From JAOZPE01 sp964601275 (GTDB taxonomy: Bacteria; Krumholzibacteriota; Krumholzibacteriia; JAJRXK01): 64,000 nucleotides of DNA. The notes beneath the pieces were generated by a model. That model saw only the letters and a list, made by a program, of their open reading frames with translations, made no database searches and was not told where the DNA came from. The DNA is taken from assembly GCA_964601275.1 (NCBI GenBank), contig CAZRMV010000002.1, positions 186,001 to 250,000 of the forward strand, in the 5' to 3' direction. Of this stretch, positions 54,064-63,578 are shown piece after piece. The number at the start of each line of letters is the position of its first letter. Position 1 is the first letter of the stretch. The position numbers and the translations under genes are program-made.

Positions 54064-55077
54064 TCAGACCGGATCGACCCCCAGGCCCGGGCGCGTCGGG
54101 GGATGGATGCCGTCCGGGCCCACCACCGCCGGACCGAAGGGATCCTCCTGCAGCAAGGCGGCTCCGTCCAGGTCGGCCCACCGGGCCAGCGGCGCCAGAT
54201 GGGCGGCGGCGGCGATTCCCAGGGAACTCTCCACGAAACATCCCACCATCACCTGGAGACCAGCTCGCCGGGCATCGTGGATCATCGACACCGCTTCGGT
54301 GATCCCTCCCGCCTTCATCAGCTTCACGTTGATGCCGTCATAGACCCCGGCGAGTTCCTTGACCCCGCCGCGGTCGGTCACATCCTCGTCGGCGACCAGC
54401 GGGAGGGGGGAATGCTCGCGGATGCGGGCGACCGCGTCCCACTGTCCCGCCGGCAGGGGTTGCTCCACCAGTTCACATCCCCGCTGGGCCAACCACGCGA
54501 TCCGCTCGGCCGCTTCCTCCTCGCTCCAGGCCTCGTTGGCGTCCACCCGGAACGGCCGGTCGGTCCACCGTCCCAATTCCTCCACCGCCCGGAAATCGCC
54601 GGGGCCTCCGCCCAGCTTGAGTTTCAGGATGGGCCAATCCTTGGCCTCCCGGATCCGCGCCCGCAGCCCTTCCGGCTGGTCGATGGACAGGGTGTACGAG
54701 GAGGGCGGAGGGCCGGTGGGGTCGATGGCCAGCATCCGGCACAGGGGGAGGCGGCGGGCCCGCCCCACCCAGTCCCAGAGGGCGCTTTCCAGGGCGCACC
54801 GGGCCGCGCTCTCACCCGGCGCGTGTTCTGAGAAGGCCTGGAGCACCTCCTCGAGATGGAAGGGGGTCCAGGCCGCAAGGGGAACGAAGTCCTCCACCGC
54901 GGCCACCGCGCTCTCCTGGCTCTGCGCATACCGCGGATTGGGCGCTCCCTCGCCCCGGCCCCATCGGCCCTCGTGTTCCACCTCGACCAGGATGTTGCGG
55001 GCGATCCGGCGGCTGCCGCGGGAGATGGTGAAGGGACGGTGCAGCGGGAGGTCGAGGGCTCGGACATGGATCTGCAC
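54064..55077 (-). CDS. L-Ala-D/L-Glu epimerase-like enolase superfamily enzyme
   Basis: A 337-residue muconate lactonising enzyme-type protein. The capping N-domain (LPLHRPFTISRGSRR) precedes the barrel with the catalytic lysine motif LKLKLGG, metal ligands in VDANEAWS, VEQPLP and ADEDV, and the second lysine in INVKLMKAGG. The late segment MVGCFVESSLGI is typical of dipeptide epimerases (YkfB/YcjG type). It probably epimerises L-Ala-D-Glu from recycled peptidoglycan. Starts with GTG. It fits the peptide-use theme of the region but has no linked peptidase. Substrate is a family inference. Confidence 0.85.
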   Translation of the reverse strand: MQIHVRALDLPLHRPFTISRGSRRIARNILVEVEHEGRWGRGEGAPNPRYAQSQESAVAAVEDFVPLAAWTPFHLEEVLQAFSEHAPGESAARCALESALWDWVGRARRLPLCRMLAIDPTGPPPSSYTLSIDQPEGLRARIREAKDWPILKLKLGGGPGDFRAVEELGRWTDRPFRVDANEAWSEEEAAERIAWLAQRGCELVEQPLPAGQWDAVARIREHSPLPLVADEDVTDRGGVKELAGVYDGINVKLMKAGGITEAVSMIHDARRAGLQVMVGCFVESSLGIAAAAHLAPLARWADLDGAALLQEDPFGPAVVGPDGIHPPTRPGLGVDPV

Positions 55078-55237
55078 GCGGTTCTCCTTGGGCTTTCCGA
55101 TTCCCTACGATATCGCGAGGCCGCCGGCAAGGACGATCCCGTGCGGGGGAGGGGCTGACAGGAAGGCGCGGTGGGGTGTACACTGGCCGGCGCCTCCCGG
55201 CGGGTTTGTCGTCCCGCCTCCCGGGAGTGTTGTTCCC

Positions 55238-56752
55238 GTGTCCGAATCCCACATCGCCCGCGTGGTCGCGGGCACGCTCGACGGGCTCACCGGTCTGCGC
55301 GTGCAGGTCGAAGTGGACCTGGCGCGGGGCCTGCCCGGCTTCCATCTCGTTGGACTTGCTTCGACCGCCACCCGGGAAAGCCGTGAGCGCGTCGGCGCGG
55401 CGCTGCGCCACGCCGGTTTTCGCTGGCCCGACCGGCGGATCACGGTGAACCTCGCCCCCGCCGATCTGCCCAAGGAAGGTGCGGGAATGGACCTGGCGAT
55501 CGCATGCGGGATCCTCCTCGCCTCCGGGCAGGTTCCCCGTCCTCCCGACGCCCTGCTGGAACGAACGCTCATGGTGGGGGAACTCGCCCTGGATGGAGCG
55601 CTGCGGCCGGTCCGGGGTCTGCTCGCCCTGGCGCTCGACGCCCGGCGTCTTGGGGTGGACCGCCTGATCCATGCCGCGGGACAAGAGGACGAGGTGGACG
55701 CGGTGGCGCGCCTGCGGCGCGCGCCTCTCGCCCATCTCCGTGGACTGGAGGAGGCGTTGGGGAAACTCGAGCGCTTGCCGCTGCCGCCGGAACGTGTCGA
55801 ACGCGACGAGACGCGGCAGGATCGCCTGCGCCTGGACGAAGTGAAGGGACAGGAGGAAGCCAAGCGCGCCTTGAGTCTCGCCGCGGCTGGAGGACACCAC
55901 CTGCTGATGGTGGGACCTCCCGGCTGCGGGAAGACCATGCTGGCCCGGCGGCTGGCCGCGCTCCTGCCCCCCTTGACTGCCCCAGAGCGCGCCCAACGGC
56001 TTCGGGTCGAATCGTGCGCCGGTCTTCCCCTCGATCTCCGGGCTTCGTTCCGGCCCCCGTTCCGCGCCCCCCACCACAGCGTGAGCAGCGCCGGCCTGGT
56101 CGGGGGAGGGCGTCCGCCCCGTCCGGGGGAGATCACCCTTGCCCACCGGGGCGTTCTCTTCCTGGACGAGGCCGCCGAGTTCGATCGGAGGTCCCTGGAC
56201 CGCCTCCGCGAGCCCCTGGAGAGCGGGGAGGTCCGGCTCTCGCGCCTGGGGCGCACCATCACCTTCCCCGCCGATTTCCAGCTGGTGGCCGCGACCAATC
56301 CCTGTCCCTGCGGCTGGCACGGCAGTCAGCGGAGAGCCTGCACCTGCCGGACCCATGAGCTGAGACGGTACCTGCGGCGTCTTTCCGGTCCGTTCCGCGA
56401 CCGCATCGAACTCTGGGTGGCCCTCGATCGTGAGCCGGCCGAGCGCTGGTGGCGGCCGATGGACGAAGCCTCCGAACGCGCCCTGCGGGAGTCGGTACGA
56501 ACCGCGCGGGCGCGCGCGATGGAACGAGGTCGGCTCAACACCGATCTCGACGGGGAAGCGCTCCACGCGGCCTGCCGCCTGGAGCCGCGGGCGCGCCAGT
56601 GGCTGGAGCGTTGGGCGGACGAACAGAACCTCAGTCTGCGTCGTCTGGCCTCGACGATGCGGGTGGCTCGAACCGCCGCGGACCTGGCCGGCCGGCACAG
56701 GGTCGAGATTGCCGACCTGGCGGAAGCCCTGGCGCTGCGTCCCCCCGCTTGA
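55238..56752 (+). CDS. comM: ComM / YifB-type Mg chelatase-like AAA+ ATPase
   Basis: A 504-residue YifB/ComM protein, a DNA branch-migration helicase used in transformation and recombination. The N-terminal domain (about 1-175) includes LPGFHLVGLASTATRESRER and P-A-D-L-P-K-E-G-A-G-M-D-L. The AAA+ core has Walker A GPPGCGKT at 226-233 and Walker B GVLFLDEAAEF, with SVSSAGLVGGGRPPRPGEIT between. The C-domain has a Cys cluster (NPCPCGWHGSQRRACTC). The start is GTG at 55238. It is divergent from the epimerase gene. Confidence 0.94.
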   Translation: MSESHIARVVAGTLDGLTGLRVQVEVDLARGLPGFHLVGLASTATRESRERVGAALRHAGFRWPDRRITVNLAPADLPKEGAGMDLAIACGILLASGQVPRPPDALLERTLMVGELALDGALRPVRGLLALALDARRLGVDRLIHAAGQEDEVDAVARLRRAPLAHLRGLEEALGKLERLPLPPERVERDETRQDRLRLDEVKGQEEAKRALSLAAAGGHHLLMVGPPGCGKTMLARRLAALLPPLTAPERAQRLRVESCAGLPLDLRASFRPPFRAPHHSVSSAGLVGGGRPPRPGEITLAHRGVLFLDEAAEFDRRSLDRLREPLESGEVRLSRLGRTITFPADFQLVAATNPCPCGWHGSQRRACTCRTHELRRYLRRLSGPFRDRIELWVALDREPAERWWRPMDEASERALRESVRTARARAMERGRLNTDLDGEALHAACRLEPRARQWLERWADEQNLSLRRLASTMRVARTAADLAGRHRVEIADLAEALALRPPA

Positions 56753-56829
56753 GGGAACCCCGGCAATGGACCCGGCTCGCCGCACGGTGGGCGGGCGACG
56801 CTTTCCGCATGGGGAGAACCCCGGGGGGA

Positions 56830-57711
56830 TCAGAAGGTCGCGACCAGACCGATGGAGAACCAGATGACGTTGTAGCTCTCTTCCTGGAATCCCTGGAAGG
56901 GAATCTCCTGGCCCTGGTCATCCAGCGCGGTCAGCGGAATGTCGATGAGGCGGGTGTCATCGTTGGGGTCGACCTGGTTGGTGAGGAAGGACGCGTTGCT
57001 GTTGTGCTGCACCTTGGTGATGTAATCGCGGACTTCCAGGACGATCGAGAAGAGATCGTCGGCCACGATGCGCAGGCCCCCGCCGAAGCTGAACGTGAGG
57101 GCGGGATCGGAGCTCTTGAGATAGGCGCTGTCGATGACCCAGTACTGGGCCCCGACTCCTCCCAGCAGGTAGGGGATGAGATGGCCCCTCGTGAGCACGT
57201 TGTAGACCAGCGCCTGGTCGTGGTACCACATCACCAGCGATCCCACTTCCAGATCGTTCTCGAGGAGCTTGACCTCCCCGGGTTTCCCGGAGAACGAGCG
57301 TTCGGTGAGACTGGCGGAATCGATGTGCTGGGAGAAATCCCCCATCGTCATCCCGATCGTCGCCTGCCAACCGATGTGTCCCCAGTTGCGGCCGATCCGG
57401 AACTGCGGGCTGAAGGACGACTGTCCCTCGATCTTCATGTCCCCGAAGAGCTTTCCCTTGCTGTTCCACTTCACCAGGATCTGGTCGGCCCGATAGAGCG
57501 GCTTGGGAACCTGCATGAAGCCCAACTGGAGGGTGAGTTCCCACGTGTCCGCATCGATTCCGGCCTCGAAGGCCTTCTCTGTGACGACGTCCTCGTCCAG
57601 GCTCTCCAGGTCGTCGAGGTCGTCGAGCCCCTGCGCGTGAAGGAAGCCCGGGCCCCCCACGAGCAGAACGGAAAGCAGCAGACATCCCCTGGCGAAGGCG
57701 GTTCGGCGCAT
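56830..57711 (-). CDS. Outer-membrane beta-barrel protein
   Basis: A 293-residue exported protein. The start at 57711 gives a signal peptide MRRTAFARGCLLLSVLLVGG ending near LHAQ. An acidic linker (GLDDLDDLESLDEDVV) is followed by alternating amphipathic strands: WELTLQLGFMQVPKPLYRAD, F-R-I-G-R-N-W-G-H-I-G-W-Q, LENDLEVGSLVMWYHDQALV, LRIVADDLFSIVLEVRDYIT. It ends in an aromatic residue (VATF), consistent with a porin-like or OmpW-like barrel of about ten strands. Family not recognised. It faces away from the FG-GAP gene, and comM converges on it. Confidence 0.7.
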   Translation of the reverse strand: MRRTAFARGCLLLSVLLVGGPGFLHAQGLDDLDDLESLDEDVVTEKAFEAGIDADTWELTLQLGFMQVPKPLYRADQILVKWNSKGKLFGDMKIEGQSSFSPQFRIGRNWGHIGWQATIGMTMGDFSQHIDSASLTERSFSGKPGEVKLLENDLEVGSLVMWYHDQALVYNVLTRGHLIPYLLGGVGAQYWVIDSAYLKSSDPALTFSFGGGLRIVADDLFSIVLEVRDYITKVQHNSNASFLTNQVDPNDDTRLIDIPLTALDDQGQEIPFQGFQEESYNVIWFSIGLVATF

Positions 57712-57904
57712 CGGCAAGGCACTCCTCGGTGAAAGAGTGAATCTCCAGGATCCAGGTGACCGGCGGCTTGTGCGCCGGAAGAACAGGGGATCTGGCCCAC
57801 AGGATGGGGATGTACGCCAGAACCAAGGCTTCGGAGGGCTTTCCCGCCCTCTCCAGCGGCCTACATAAGTACCCCAAGGCCTCAACGATTGTCAATGCAA
57901 GCCG

Positions 57905-57934
57905 TTGCACAAGTTCCCATTGTGGCGCGATATT
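57905..57934 (+). promoter_or_regulatory. Candidate promoter of the FG-GAP gene
   Basis: TTGCAC, 18-base spacer, GATATT. The predicted transcript would start near 57941, only a few bases before the GTG at 57948. Confidence 0.35.
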
Positions 57935-57947
57935 GGATCCAAGCCCC

Positions 57948-60650
57948 GTGATCGGTGAGGAGGACCACGCCATCCATCGTTCCGCATTCTTCAGGGTCCT
58001 GGCTCCGGCAGCCGTTTCCACGGCACTCCTGTCCCTTGTGGGGCTTGGGCTTCTGTGGGCCCAGACGGCGGTGTTCCCCGGGCCGATCTACCTGGACAGC
58101 CCAGGACATCCGGCGGATGTGACGGTCGTCGATCTCGACGGTGACGGTGTGCTCGACCTGTTGATCGCCGGTCGGGACGCAGGGAGTCTCTTCCTGCGCC
58201 TGGGACTGGGGGGGCTGCGCTTCGGGAGTCCGCGGGGCTTGACCCTCGCCGGGAGGCCCAGCCGGGTCGCCGTCGCCGACCTCGACCACCAGCTCGGTCT
58301 GGACCTGGTCTGGACGGACGAGGGGGCCGGCGTCCTGTACTGGGCGGTGGCCAGCGGCGATCCCACCCTTCCCTACGAGAACGTTTCGCTGCACCGCGAA
58401 GGCGAGGAGGTCACCGGTCTGGCCACCGCCGACCTCAACGGGGATGGGTGGGAGGACGTGGTGGTGAGTGTCGGCGGGGGCGATGAGCTCGCCTTCCATT
58501 TCAACGACGGGTCGGGAGGACTGCTTCCGGCGGTCCATCATCGGGCGGGGGATCGCCCCACCCGGGTCCTGGTCGCCACCGCGCCGGACACGCTCACACC
58601 CCGGCTGATCGTGATGCAGGAGGGCGCGTTGGCCCGCGACGTCGCGGTCTACGATGGATCGATCCCGGTGTTGACCCAGCGGATCCCGGTGGAAGGTCCG
58701 CGGTGGATCGAACTGGCTCCCTGGGATCTCGATGGCCAGGAGGATCTCCTGGTGATCGCCCGTGAAGGATCCAGCCTGCAGATCCACCGGCGGCAGAGCG
58801 ACGGTTCCTTCAGCCGGGTCCGGGAGACACCGATCGCCCCGGGATCGGCCGCGGTGACCTCGCTGGAGAGCTTCGGTCCGTTGCGGCGCCTCGTGGTCGC
58901 GGAGGCGGCGAAGAGCCGGGTGACCCTCTTCGAGGGGATCCCCGGGGAAGGCCTCATGGCCCGTCAGTCGTGGTTCGTCGGGCCTTCCATCCGCCAGATC
59001 CTCCACTCCGATCTCGACGGGGACGGCCGGGTGGAACTCATCGTGCCGCTTCCCGACGAAGACCGCATCGCGGTGATTGAGCAGAGTGGCGCTGGACTGC
59101 TGGCCTACTCGTCGGTTCCCACCGGCTCGTCATCGACGGAAGTGCAGTACACCCCCGCCACCGCCGTACAGCCCGCCCGGGTGGCGGTGCTCGGTCCGGT
59201 TCCTCCGGCGATCCGGATCTACGAGCCCTTCGACAACAGCCTGCGCCAGGTGACGGCGGTCCCGGGATCCCGGGGCCTCCACCACGTGCATTGGATCGAT
59301 GTCGACCGGGACGGCTGGAGCGACCTGGTGGTGCTCAGGGACTCGGTGGGCGTGGAGGAATTCCGGGCGGACAAGGGCGGCGGGTTCGTTCCGGGCTGGA
59401 CCCTGTCGCTGGCCGGCGACTTGAAGGACCTGGCCGCCGGCGACATCGATGGGGACGGGTGGAGTGATCTGGCGGTCGCCGACGCGAGCGGGTCGAGGAT
59501 CCTGACCTTCCTGAACGACCGCGCGGGCGGATTCACCGCCGCCGACGTGGTGGTGATGCCGGTCGCTCCCACCCGGGTGGTGCTCGCGGATCTCAACGAA
59601 GACGGAAAGAGCGATCTGCTGTTGCTGGACGGGACCACCTTTCTCTCCCTTCTCTTCCGCGGCGCCGATTCCTTCGGGTCGCCGGTGAGGATGGCGGTCG
59701 GCGGCAATCCCCGCCAGATCCTCACCGGAGACATCAACGGCGACGGCGCGCTCGATCTGGTCATCGCCGGGACCACCCTGGGCGGCAGTTACACCTCCTA
59801 CGTCACCCGCGCGCCCGGCGTCTTCGAGCTCGCGTCCTTTTCGGAAACCCTCGTCTCGGGTTTCGTGGAGGCCCGACTGGGAGAGGTCTCCGGGGACGGC
59901 ATCCTCGATCTGATCATCGCCTCCATTTCCTCCAGCGACGGGCTGGTGCTGCGCCAGGGATTGGGCGACGGCACCTTCGATCTGCCCTTTCCCATCCCCG
60001 CTGCATCGATCGCGGTCGCGGTGGCGGCGGGGGAGATCGACGGAGATGGAACCACCGATCTCATGGTGCTCGACGGGTTGTCCGCGAGCATGACCCTTCT
60101 CCTGCAGAACCCCGCATCCCTGGTCCCGGTGGCGGGCCGTCTCCTCGCCGCACGGATCGACGAGCGGGTCCGGATCATCGTGGAATCGTCGCTCTCCCTC
60201 AGGGTGATCCGCGAGCGCGACCGCAAGGACATCGACCTCACACCGGCCGCGACGGGCCGGTGGGAGGGATGGGACGCTGATCCGGGACGGGGACCCCAGA
60301 GCTACGCGCTGCTCTCCCCGGGCGGGGATCTCCTCGACCGCGTGGAAGTGGGGGCGTCTCCGGCCGCATCCCGGGTTCGTCTGGCGGAGCCCTTTCCCAA
60401 TCCGGCCCGAGGCGCGGTCTCGATCCGCTTCCGCCTGCCCGCCGGTGCCCCGTGGTCGCTGCGCCTGGTGGATGCGAGGGGACGGGTGGTGGCACATCCC
60501 GCGGTGCGAACGGAAGGGGGAGGATGGTGGGTGGCCGCGTGGAACGGTCGTGACGCGACGGGGGAGAAGGTGGCCCGGGGGCGTTACTTCGTCGACCTCA
60601 CCGTCGGCGGACGACGCTTCAGCCGTTCACTGGTGTGGACCGGCCCTTGA
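57948..60650 (+). CDS. FG-GAP/VCBS repeat protein with C-terminal sorting domain
   Basis: About 900 residues. An N-terminal hydrophobic segment (APAAVSTALLSLVGLGLLWA) acts as signal peptide. The body has many FG-GAP/VCBS-type calcium loops such as DLDGDGVLDL, DLNGDGWEDV, DLDGDGRVEL, DIDGDGWSDL and DINGDGALDL, forming an extracellular beta-propeller pair. The last 85 residues are the FlgD-like sorting domain (EPFPNPARGAVSIRFRLP, LVDARGRVVAHP, AWNGRDATGE). The start is uncertain: GTG at 57948 has no ribosome site, whereas GAGGAGG lies at 57957-57963, eight bases before an ATC at 57972. It probably mediates adhesion or recognition at the cell surface. Its 3' end overlaps the convergent murB by 32 bases. 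Confidence 0.78.
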   Translation: MIGEEDHAIHRSAFFRVLAPAAVSTALLSLVGLGLLWAQTAVFPGPIYLDSPGHPADVTVVDLDGDGVLDLLIAGRDAGSLFLRLGLGGLRFGSPRGLTLAGRPSRVAVADLDHQLGLDLVWTDEGAGVLYWAVASGDPTLPYENVSLHREGEEVTGLATADLNGDGWEDVVVSVGGGDELAFHFNDGSGGLLPAVHHRAGDRPTRVLVATAPDTLTPRLIVMQEGALARDVAVYDGSIPVLTQRIPVEGPRWIELAPWDLDGQEDLLVIAREGSSLQIHRRQSDGSFSRVRETPIAPGSAAVTSLESFGPLRRLVVAEAAKSRVTLFEGIPGEGLMARQSWFVGPSIRQILHSDLDGDGRVELIVPLPDEDRIAVIEQSGAGLLAYSSVPTGSSSTEVQYTPATAVQPARVAVLGPVPPAIRIYEPFDNSLRQVTAVPGSRGLHHVHWIDVDRDGWSDLVVLRDSVGVEEFRADKGGGFVPGWTLSLAGDLKDLAAGDIDGDGWSDLAVADASGSRILTFLNDRAGGFTAADVVVMPVAPTRVVLADLNEDGKSDLLLLDGTTFLSLLFRGADSFGSPVRMAVGGNPRQILTGDINGDGALDLVIAGTTLGGSYTSYVTRAPGVFELASFSETLVSGFVEARLGEVSGDGILDLIIASISSSDGLVLRQGLGDGTFDLPFPIPAASIAVAVAAGEIDGDGTTDLMVLDGLSASMTLLLQNPASLVPVAGRLLAARIDERVRIIVESSLSLRVIRERDRKDIDLTPAATGRWEGWDADPGRGPQSYALLSPGGDLLDRVEVGASPAASRVRLAEPFPNPARGAVSIRFRLPAGAPWSLRLVDARGRVVAHPAVRTEGGGWWVAAWNGRDATGEKVARGRYFVDLTVGGRRFSRSLVWTGP

Positions 60651-61578
60651 GATCCGCCGGCACGAAGGTGACTTCCTCTTCGAGTTCGATTCCGAAGCTC
60701 TCGCGCACCCGTCGCTTCATCTCCGCGGCGAGCTGGAGGACGTCCCGGGCGGTCGCGCCGCCGAGATTGACGATGATGTTCGCGTGCTTCTCGAAGACCG
60801 CCGCGCCGCCTACCCGCAATCCCTTCGCGCCGACCTCGTCGAGGAGTCGCCCCGCCGGGATGCGGCGCTCTTCGGGATGGGACGGAGGGATGTTCTTGAA
60901 GTAGCTGCCGGCGCAGGGTTGTCCCTGTGGATGCTTGCGGCGGCGCAGTTCGAGATTGTCTTCGATCACCTGCAGACTCTTTCCCCGGTCGCCCTCGTCG
61001 AGTTCGAGAGTCACCTCGAGCAGTACGCAATCATTGCGCTTCAACGCGCTCTCCCGGTATTCGAAGGCAAAGGCGGACGGCTCGATCCGGCGGATCGTTC
61101 CGTCCGGTTCGATCCACCGCGCGTCCACCAGGAAATCACCGATCGATCGCCCGTAGCATCCGGCGTTGCCCCAGACCGCTCCTCCGACGGTTCCGGGAAT
61201 CCCCGCGGCGAATTCCAGTCCGCCCAGTCCGTGCTCGACCGTCTCCAGGATGAGGGAATGGAATCCGGCCCCCGCCTCGACCCGCAGGGTTCGTCCCTGG
61301 AAGTCGACCCGGCCCATCCGGTTCCGGATCACCAACGCCCGCAGACCCGCGTCGTCGACCAGGAGGTTGCTTCCTTCCCCGAGCAGGAAGACCGGAATCC
61401 GGTGTTCCCGGGCGGCGGCCAGCAGCTCGGCCAGCAGGGTGGCGTCCTCCACCTCGGCGAAACGATCCGCCGGCCCTCCGATCCCGAAGGTGGTGTGGCG
61501 GGACAGAAGAACATTCTTTTCCAGGCGCCCGAGGAATTTCCGGTCGAGTTCGGTGTAGGGATGGGAAGATCTGGACAT
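60619..61578 (-). CDS. murB: UDP-N-acetylmuramate dehydrogenase
   Basis: A 319-residue FAD flavoprotein that reduces UDP-GlcNAc-enolpyruvate in peptidoglycan synthesis. The start at 61578 gives a normal short N-terminus. The FAD-binding PCMH domain (HTTFGIGGPADRFAEVEDAT, VFLLGEGSNLLVDD, GLEFAAGIPGTVGGAVWGNA) and the active-site segment CAGSYFKNI are present; EEEVTFV near the C-terminus carries the conserved Glu. The loop structure is of the type II MurB kind. Its last 32 bases overlap the convergent FG-GAP gene. Confidence 0.95.
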   Translation of the reverse strand: MSRSSHPYTELDRKFLGRLEKNVLLSRHTTFGIGGPADRFAEVEDATLLAELLAAAREHRIPVFLLGEGSNLLVDDAGLRALVIRNRMGRVDFQGRTLRVEAGAGFHSLILETVEHGLGGLEFAAGIPGTVGGAVWGNAGCYGRSIGDFLVDARWIEPDGTIRRIEPSAFAFEYRESALKRNDCVLLEVTLELDEGDRGKSLQVIEDNLELRRRKHPQGQPCAGSYFKNIPPSHPEERRIPAGRLLDEVGAKGLRVGGAAVFEKHANIIVNLGGATARDVLQLAAEMKRRVRESFGIELEEEVTFVPADLKGRSTPVNG

Positions 61579-61757
61579 GGACCCAACTCTTGCGGGGGAA
61601 GCCCGACGGCACCACTCTGAGAGGGAGGAACCCGCATCTCGCGGTGACGGGGAGCCGGCCGGTGCGCCGCCGGCGGCGGACCCACGAGGACGATGCCGCT
61701 GCCCCCGTTGCGACGCGAGAGTAGAAAGGCCTTCCCGGCTTGTCAACGAAACCGCCA

Positions 61758-62813
61758 ATGACCGAGCGACTGGATCCGCTCCCGACCCCCGGGGGAAGCG
61801 GACGGGTCTGGCTATGGGCGTTCCTCTTGACCCTGTTGTTGCACGCGGCGGCGATCGGCCTGGTGGTGGTGACCCATCCCTTCGAGGCCGAGATGGTCCA
61901 GGCCAAGGAACCCGCGCCTATCCAGATGGTGTTCCAGAAACCGCCGGCGAAGGAGGCGGCGGCCAAGGACGCATCGCAGCCGGAGACCTTCAGCGAACTC
62001 CCGCCCGACCGGGCGGATGTCGCGCCCGACCGGGCGGATCTCTTGAGCAACGTGGACAGCCGTGCGCGGGACCGGGTCGAAGGCGGTACCGAGGGCGCGA
62101 TGCCCCACCTGCAGGGGGAGTCGGAGACGCCCCAGGTGGCCATGCGGGAAGTCGACGCGGGCGCGCCCGCCACTATCGCTTCCCCGCCGGCGGGCCGGGG
62201 TGATCCCGAGGGCCGACAGACGGAATCGAGCCATCCTCCGGCGGCGGGCGGTCGACAGCCCGAGCCCCCGAGCCTGGATCGGCAAAGCGCGCAGCGGGAG
62301 GAGACCCGCCGTGCGGCGGGCGTGGAGGATGGCCGGGAAGTGCCCCGCCGAAAGGCCATCACCGCGCCGGAGAAGGAGCTGGTGCGCAACCAGGGCCTGG
62401 CGGTGCCCCAACTGGTGCGGCCCCAGCAGGGAATGCAGGACATCTTCCAGGAGGAAATGCACAATCCCGGAGGCAACGCGGCGCTCTTCGGAGATGTCAG
62501 CCTCAACACCCTGGAATGGGCCTACGCCCCCTGGCTGCTGCGCTTCCGTCGCGATTTCGTGAGGAACTGGGTGGCCCCGTACGCGTACTACCTGGGTCTG
62601 ATCAGCGGATGGACGATGGTCGAGCTGGAGATCGCCAAGGACGGCCGCCTGCTGCGGCTGGATGTCCTGGGCGAACAGGGCCACGAGTCGCTGGGCCGCC
62701 AGAGCGTCGCCTCGTTCAAGGCCACCGCTCCCTTCCGTCCCCTGCCGAAGGACTTCCCCGAACCCACCCTCATCCTGCGGATCAAGCTGATCTATCCCCC
62801 GATCCGAAGGTAG
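61758..62813 (+). CDS. tonB-like: TonB-like energy transducer
   Basis: A 351-residue inner-membrane protein. One N-terminal TM helix (LWAFLLTLLLHAAAIGLVVV) carries the His (LLLHAAAIGL) typical of TonB-type anchors. A long Pro/Ala/Glu-rich periplasmic linker spans about residues 50-230. The C-terminal domain (about 270-351) has the TonB fold: YLGLISGWTMVELEIAKDGR, LDVLGEQGHESLGRQSVASF, PFRPLPKDFPEPTLILRIKL. The start at 61758 is the ATG before MTERLDPL. It would transmit proton-motive force through the ExbB- and ExbD-like proteins encoded next to it; the partner receptors are unseen. Confidence 0.85.
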   Translation: MTERLDPLPTPGGSGRVWLWAFLLTLLLHAAAIGLVVVTHPFEAEMVQAKEPAPIQMVFQKPPAKEAAAKDASQPETFSELPPDRADVAPDRADLLSNVDSRARDRVEGGTEGAMPHLQGESETPQVAMREVDAGAPATIASPPAGRGDPEGRQTESSHPPAAGGRQPEPPSLDRQSAQREETRRAAGVEDGREVPRRKAITAPEKELVRNQGLAVPQLVRPQQGMQDIFQEEMHNPGGNAALFGDVSLNTLEWAYAPWLLRFRRDFVRNWVAPYAYYLGLISGWTMVELEIAKDGRLLRLDVLGEQGHESLGRQSVASFKATAPFRPLPKDFPEPTLILRIKLIYPPIRR

Positions 62814-62915
62814 ATAGGGGCGGCTCGGAAGCGATCTCCCCGCCTTGCCAGCCACCGGGCTTGCCTCTATGGTGGGATTCGGCTGAAAACGAAACCAGAG
62901 GGAGAGCACCCGAGA

Positions 62916-63578
62916 ATGCTGCAGACACTGATCAACGCGGGCCCGGTCATGATTCCCCTGGCCCTGTGCAGCCTCCTGGCCGGAACCATCACCCTCGAGC
63001 GGATCTTCGCCTTGCGGAGATCGAAGGTCCTGCCCAAGGAGATCGTCGAGGTGGTCGAATCGGTGCGACCGGGCAAGGACCTCTCGGTGGCCATCGAGAT
63101 CTGCCGGCGCAACCCCGGAGTGTTCAGCCATATCATGCGAGTGGGCCTGCAGAGGGCGACCGAGCCGTGGCAGGAGATGCGGGATGCGGTGATCGACGCC
63201 GGCCGCCAGGAGACGCCACTGCTCGAGAGAAACCTCGTGTGGCTGGAGACCATCGCGCAGGTGGCTCCTCTTCTGGGTCTGTTGGGAACGGTCCTGGGAA
63301 TGATCAAGGTCTTCGCGGCCATTTCCGTCGCCGGACTGGGCGATCCCCAAGCGCTCAGTGAAGGGATCAGCGAAGCGATGATCACCACCGCGGTGGGGCT
63401 GGCCATCGGGATCCCGACGCTGGTCGCCTACAACCTCATCGCGTCCCGCGCGGATGGTCTGATCACCGAGATCGAAGCCTACGCTTCGCGCCTGGTGACG
63501 CGTCTGCGCCGCCAGGACACGGTCATGATCGGAGACGAGGAGACGGCCATCGCCTTTCGCGGGGGAGAAGCGTCGTGA
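62916..63578 (+). CDS. exbB-like: ExbB/TolQ/MotA proton channel-type protein
   Basis: A 220-residue inner-membrane protein with three predicted TM segments (MIPLALCSLLAGTITLERIF, VWLETIAQVAPLLGLLGTVL, MITTAVGLAIGIPTLVAYNL) and the cytoplasmic stretches typical of the TolQ/ExbB family. It forms a pentameric proton channel with the ExbD-like protein to energise the TonB-like protein upstream, 102 bases away. The next gene overlaps its stop by four bases. Confidence 0.93.
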   Translation: MLQTLINAGPVMIPLALCSLLAGTITLERIFALRRSKVLPKEIVEVVESVRPGKDLSVAIEICRRNPGVFSHIMRVGLQRATEPWQEMRDAVIDAGRQETPLLERNLVWLETIAQVAPLLGLLGTVLGMIKVFAAISVAGLGDPQALSEGISEAMITTAVGLAIGIPTLVAYNLIASRADGLITEIEAYASRLVTRLRRQDTVMIGDEETAIAFRGGEAS

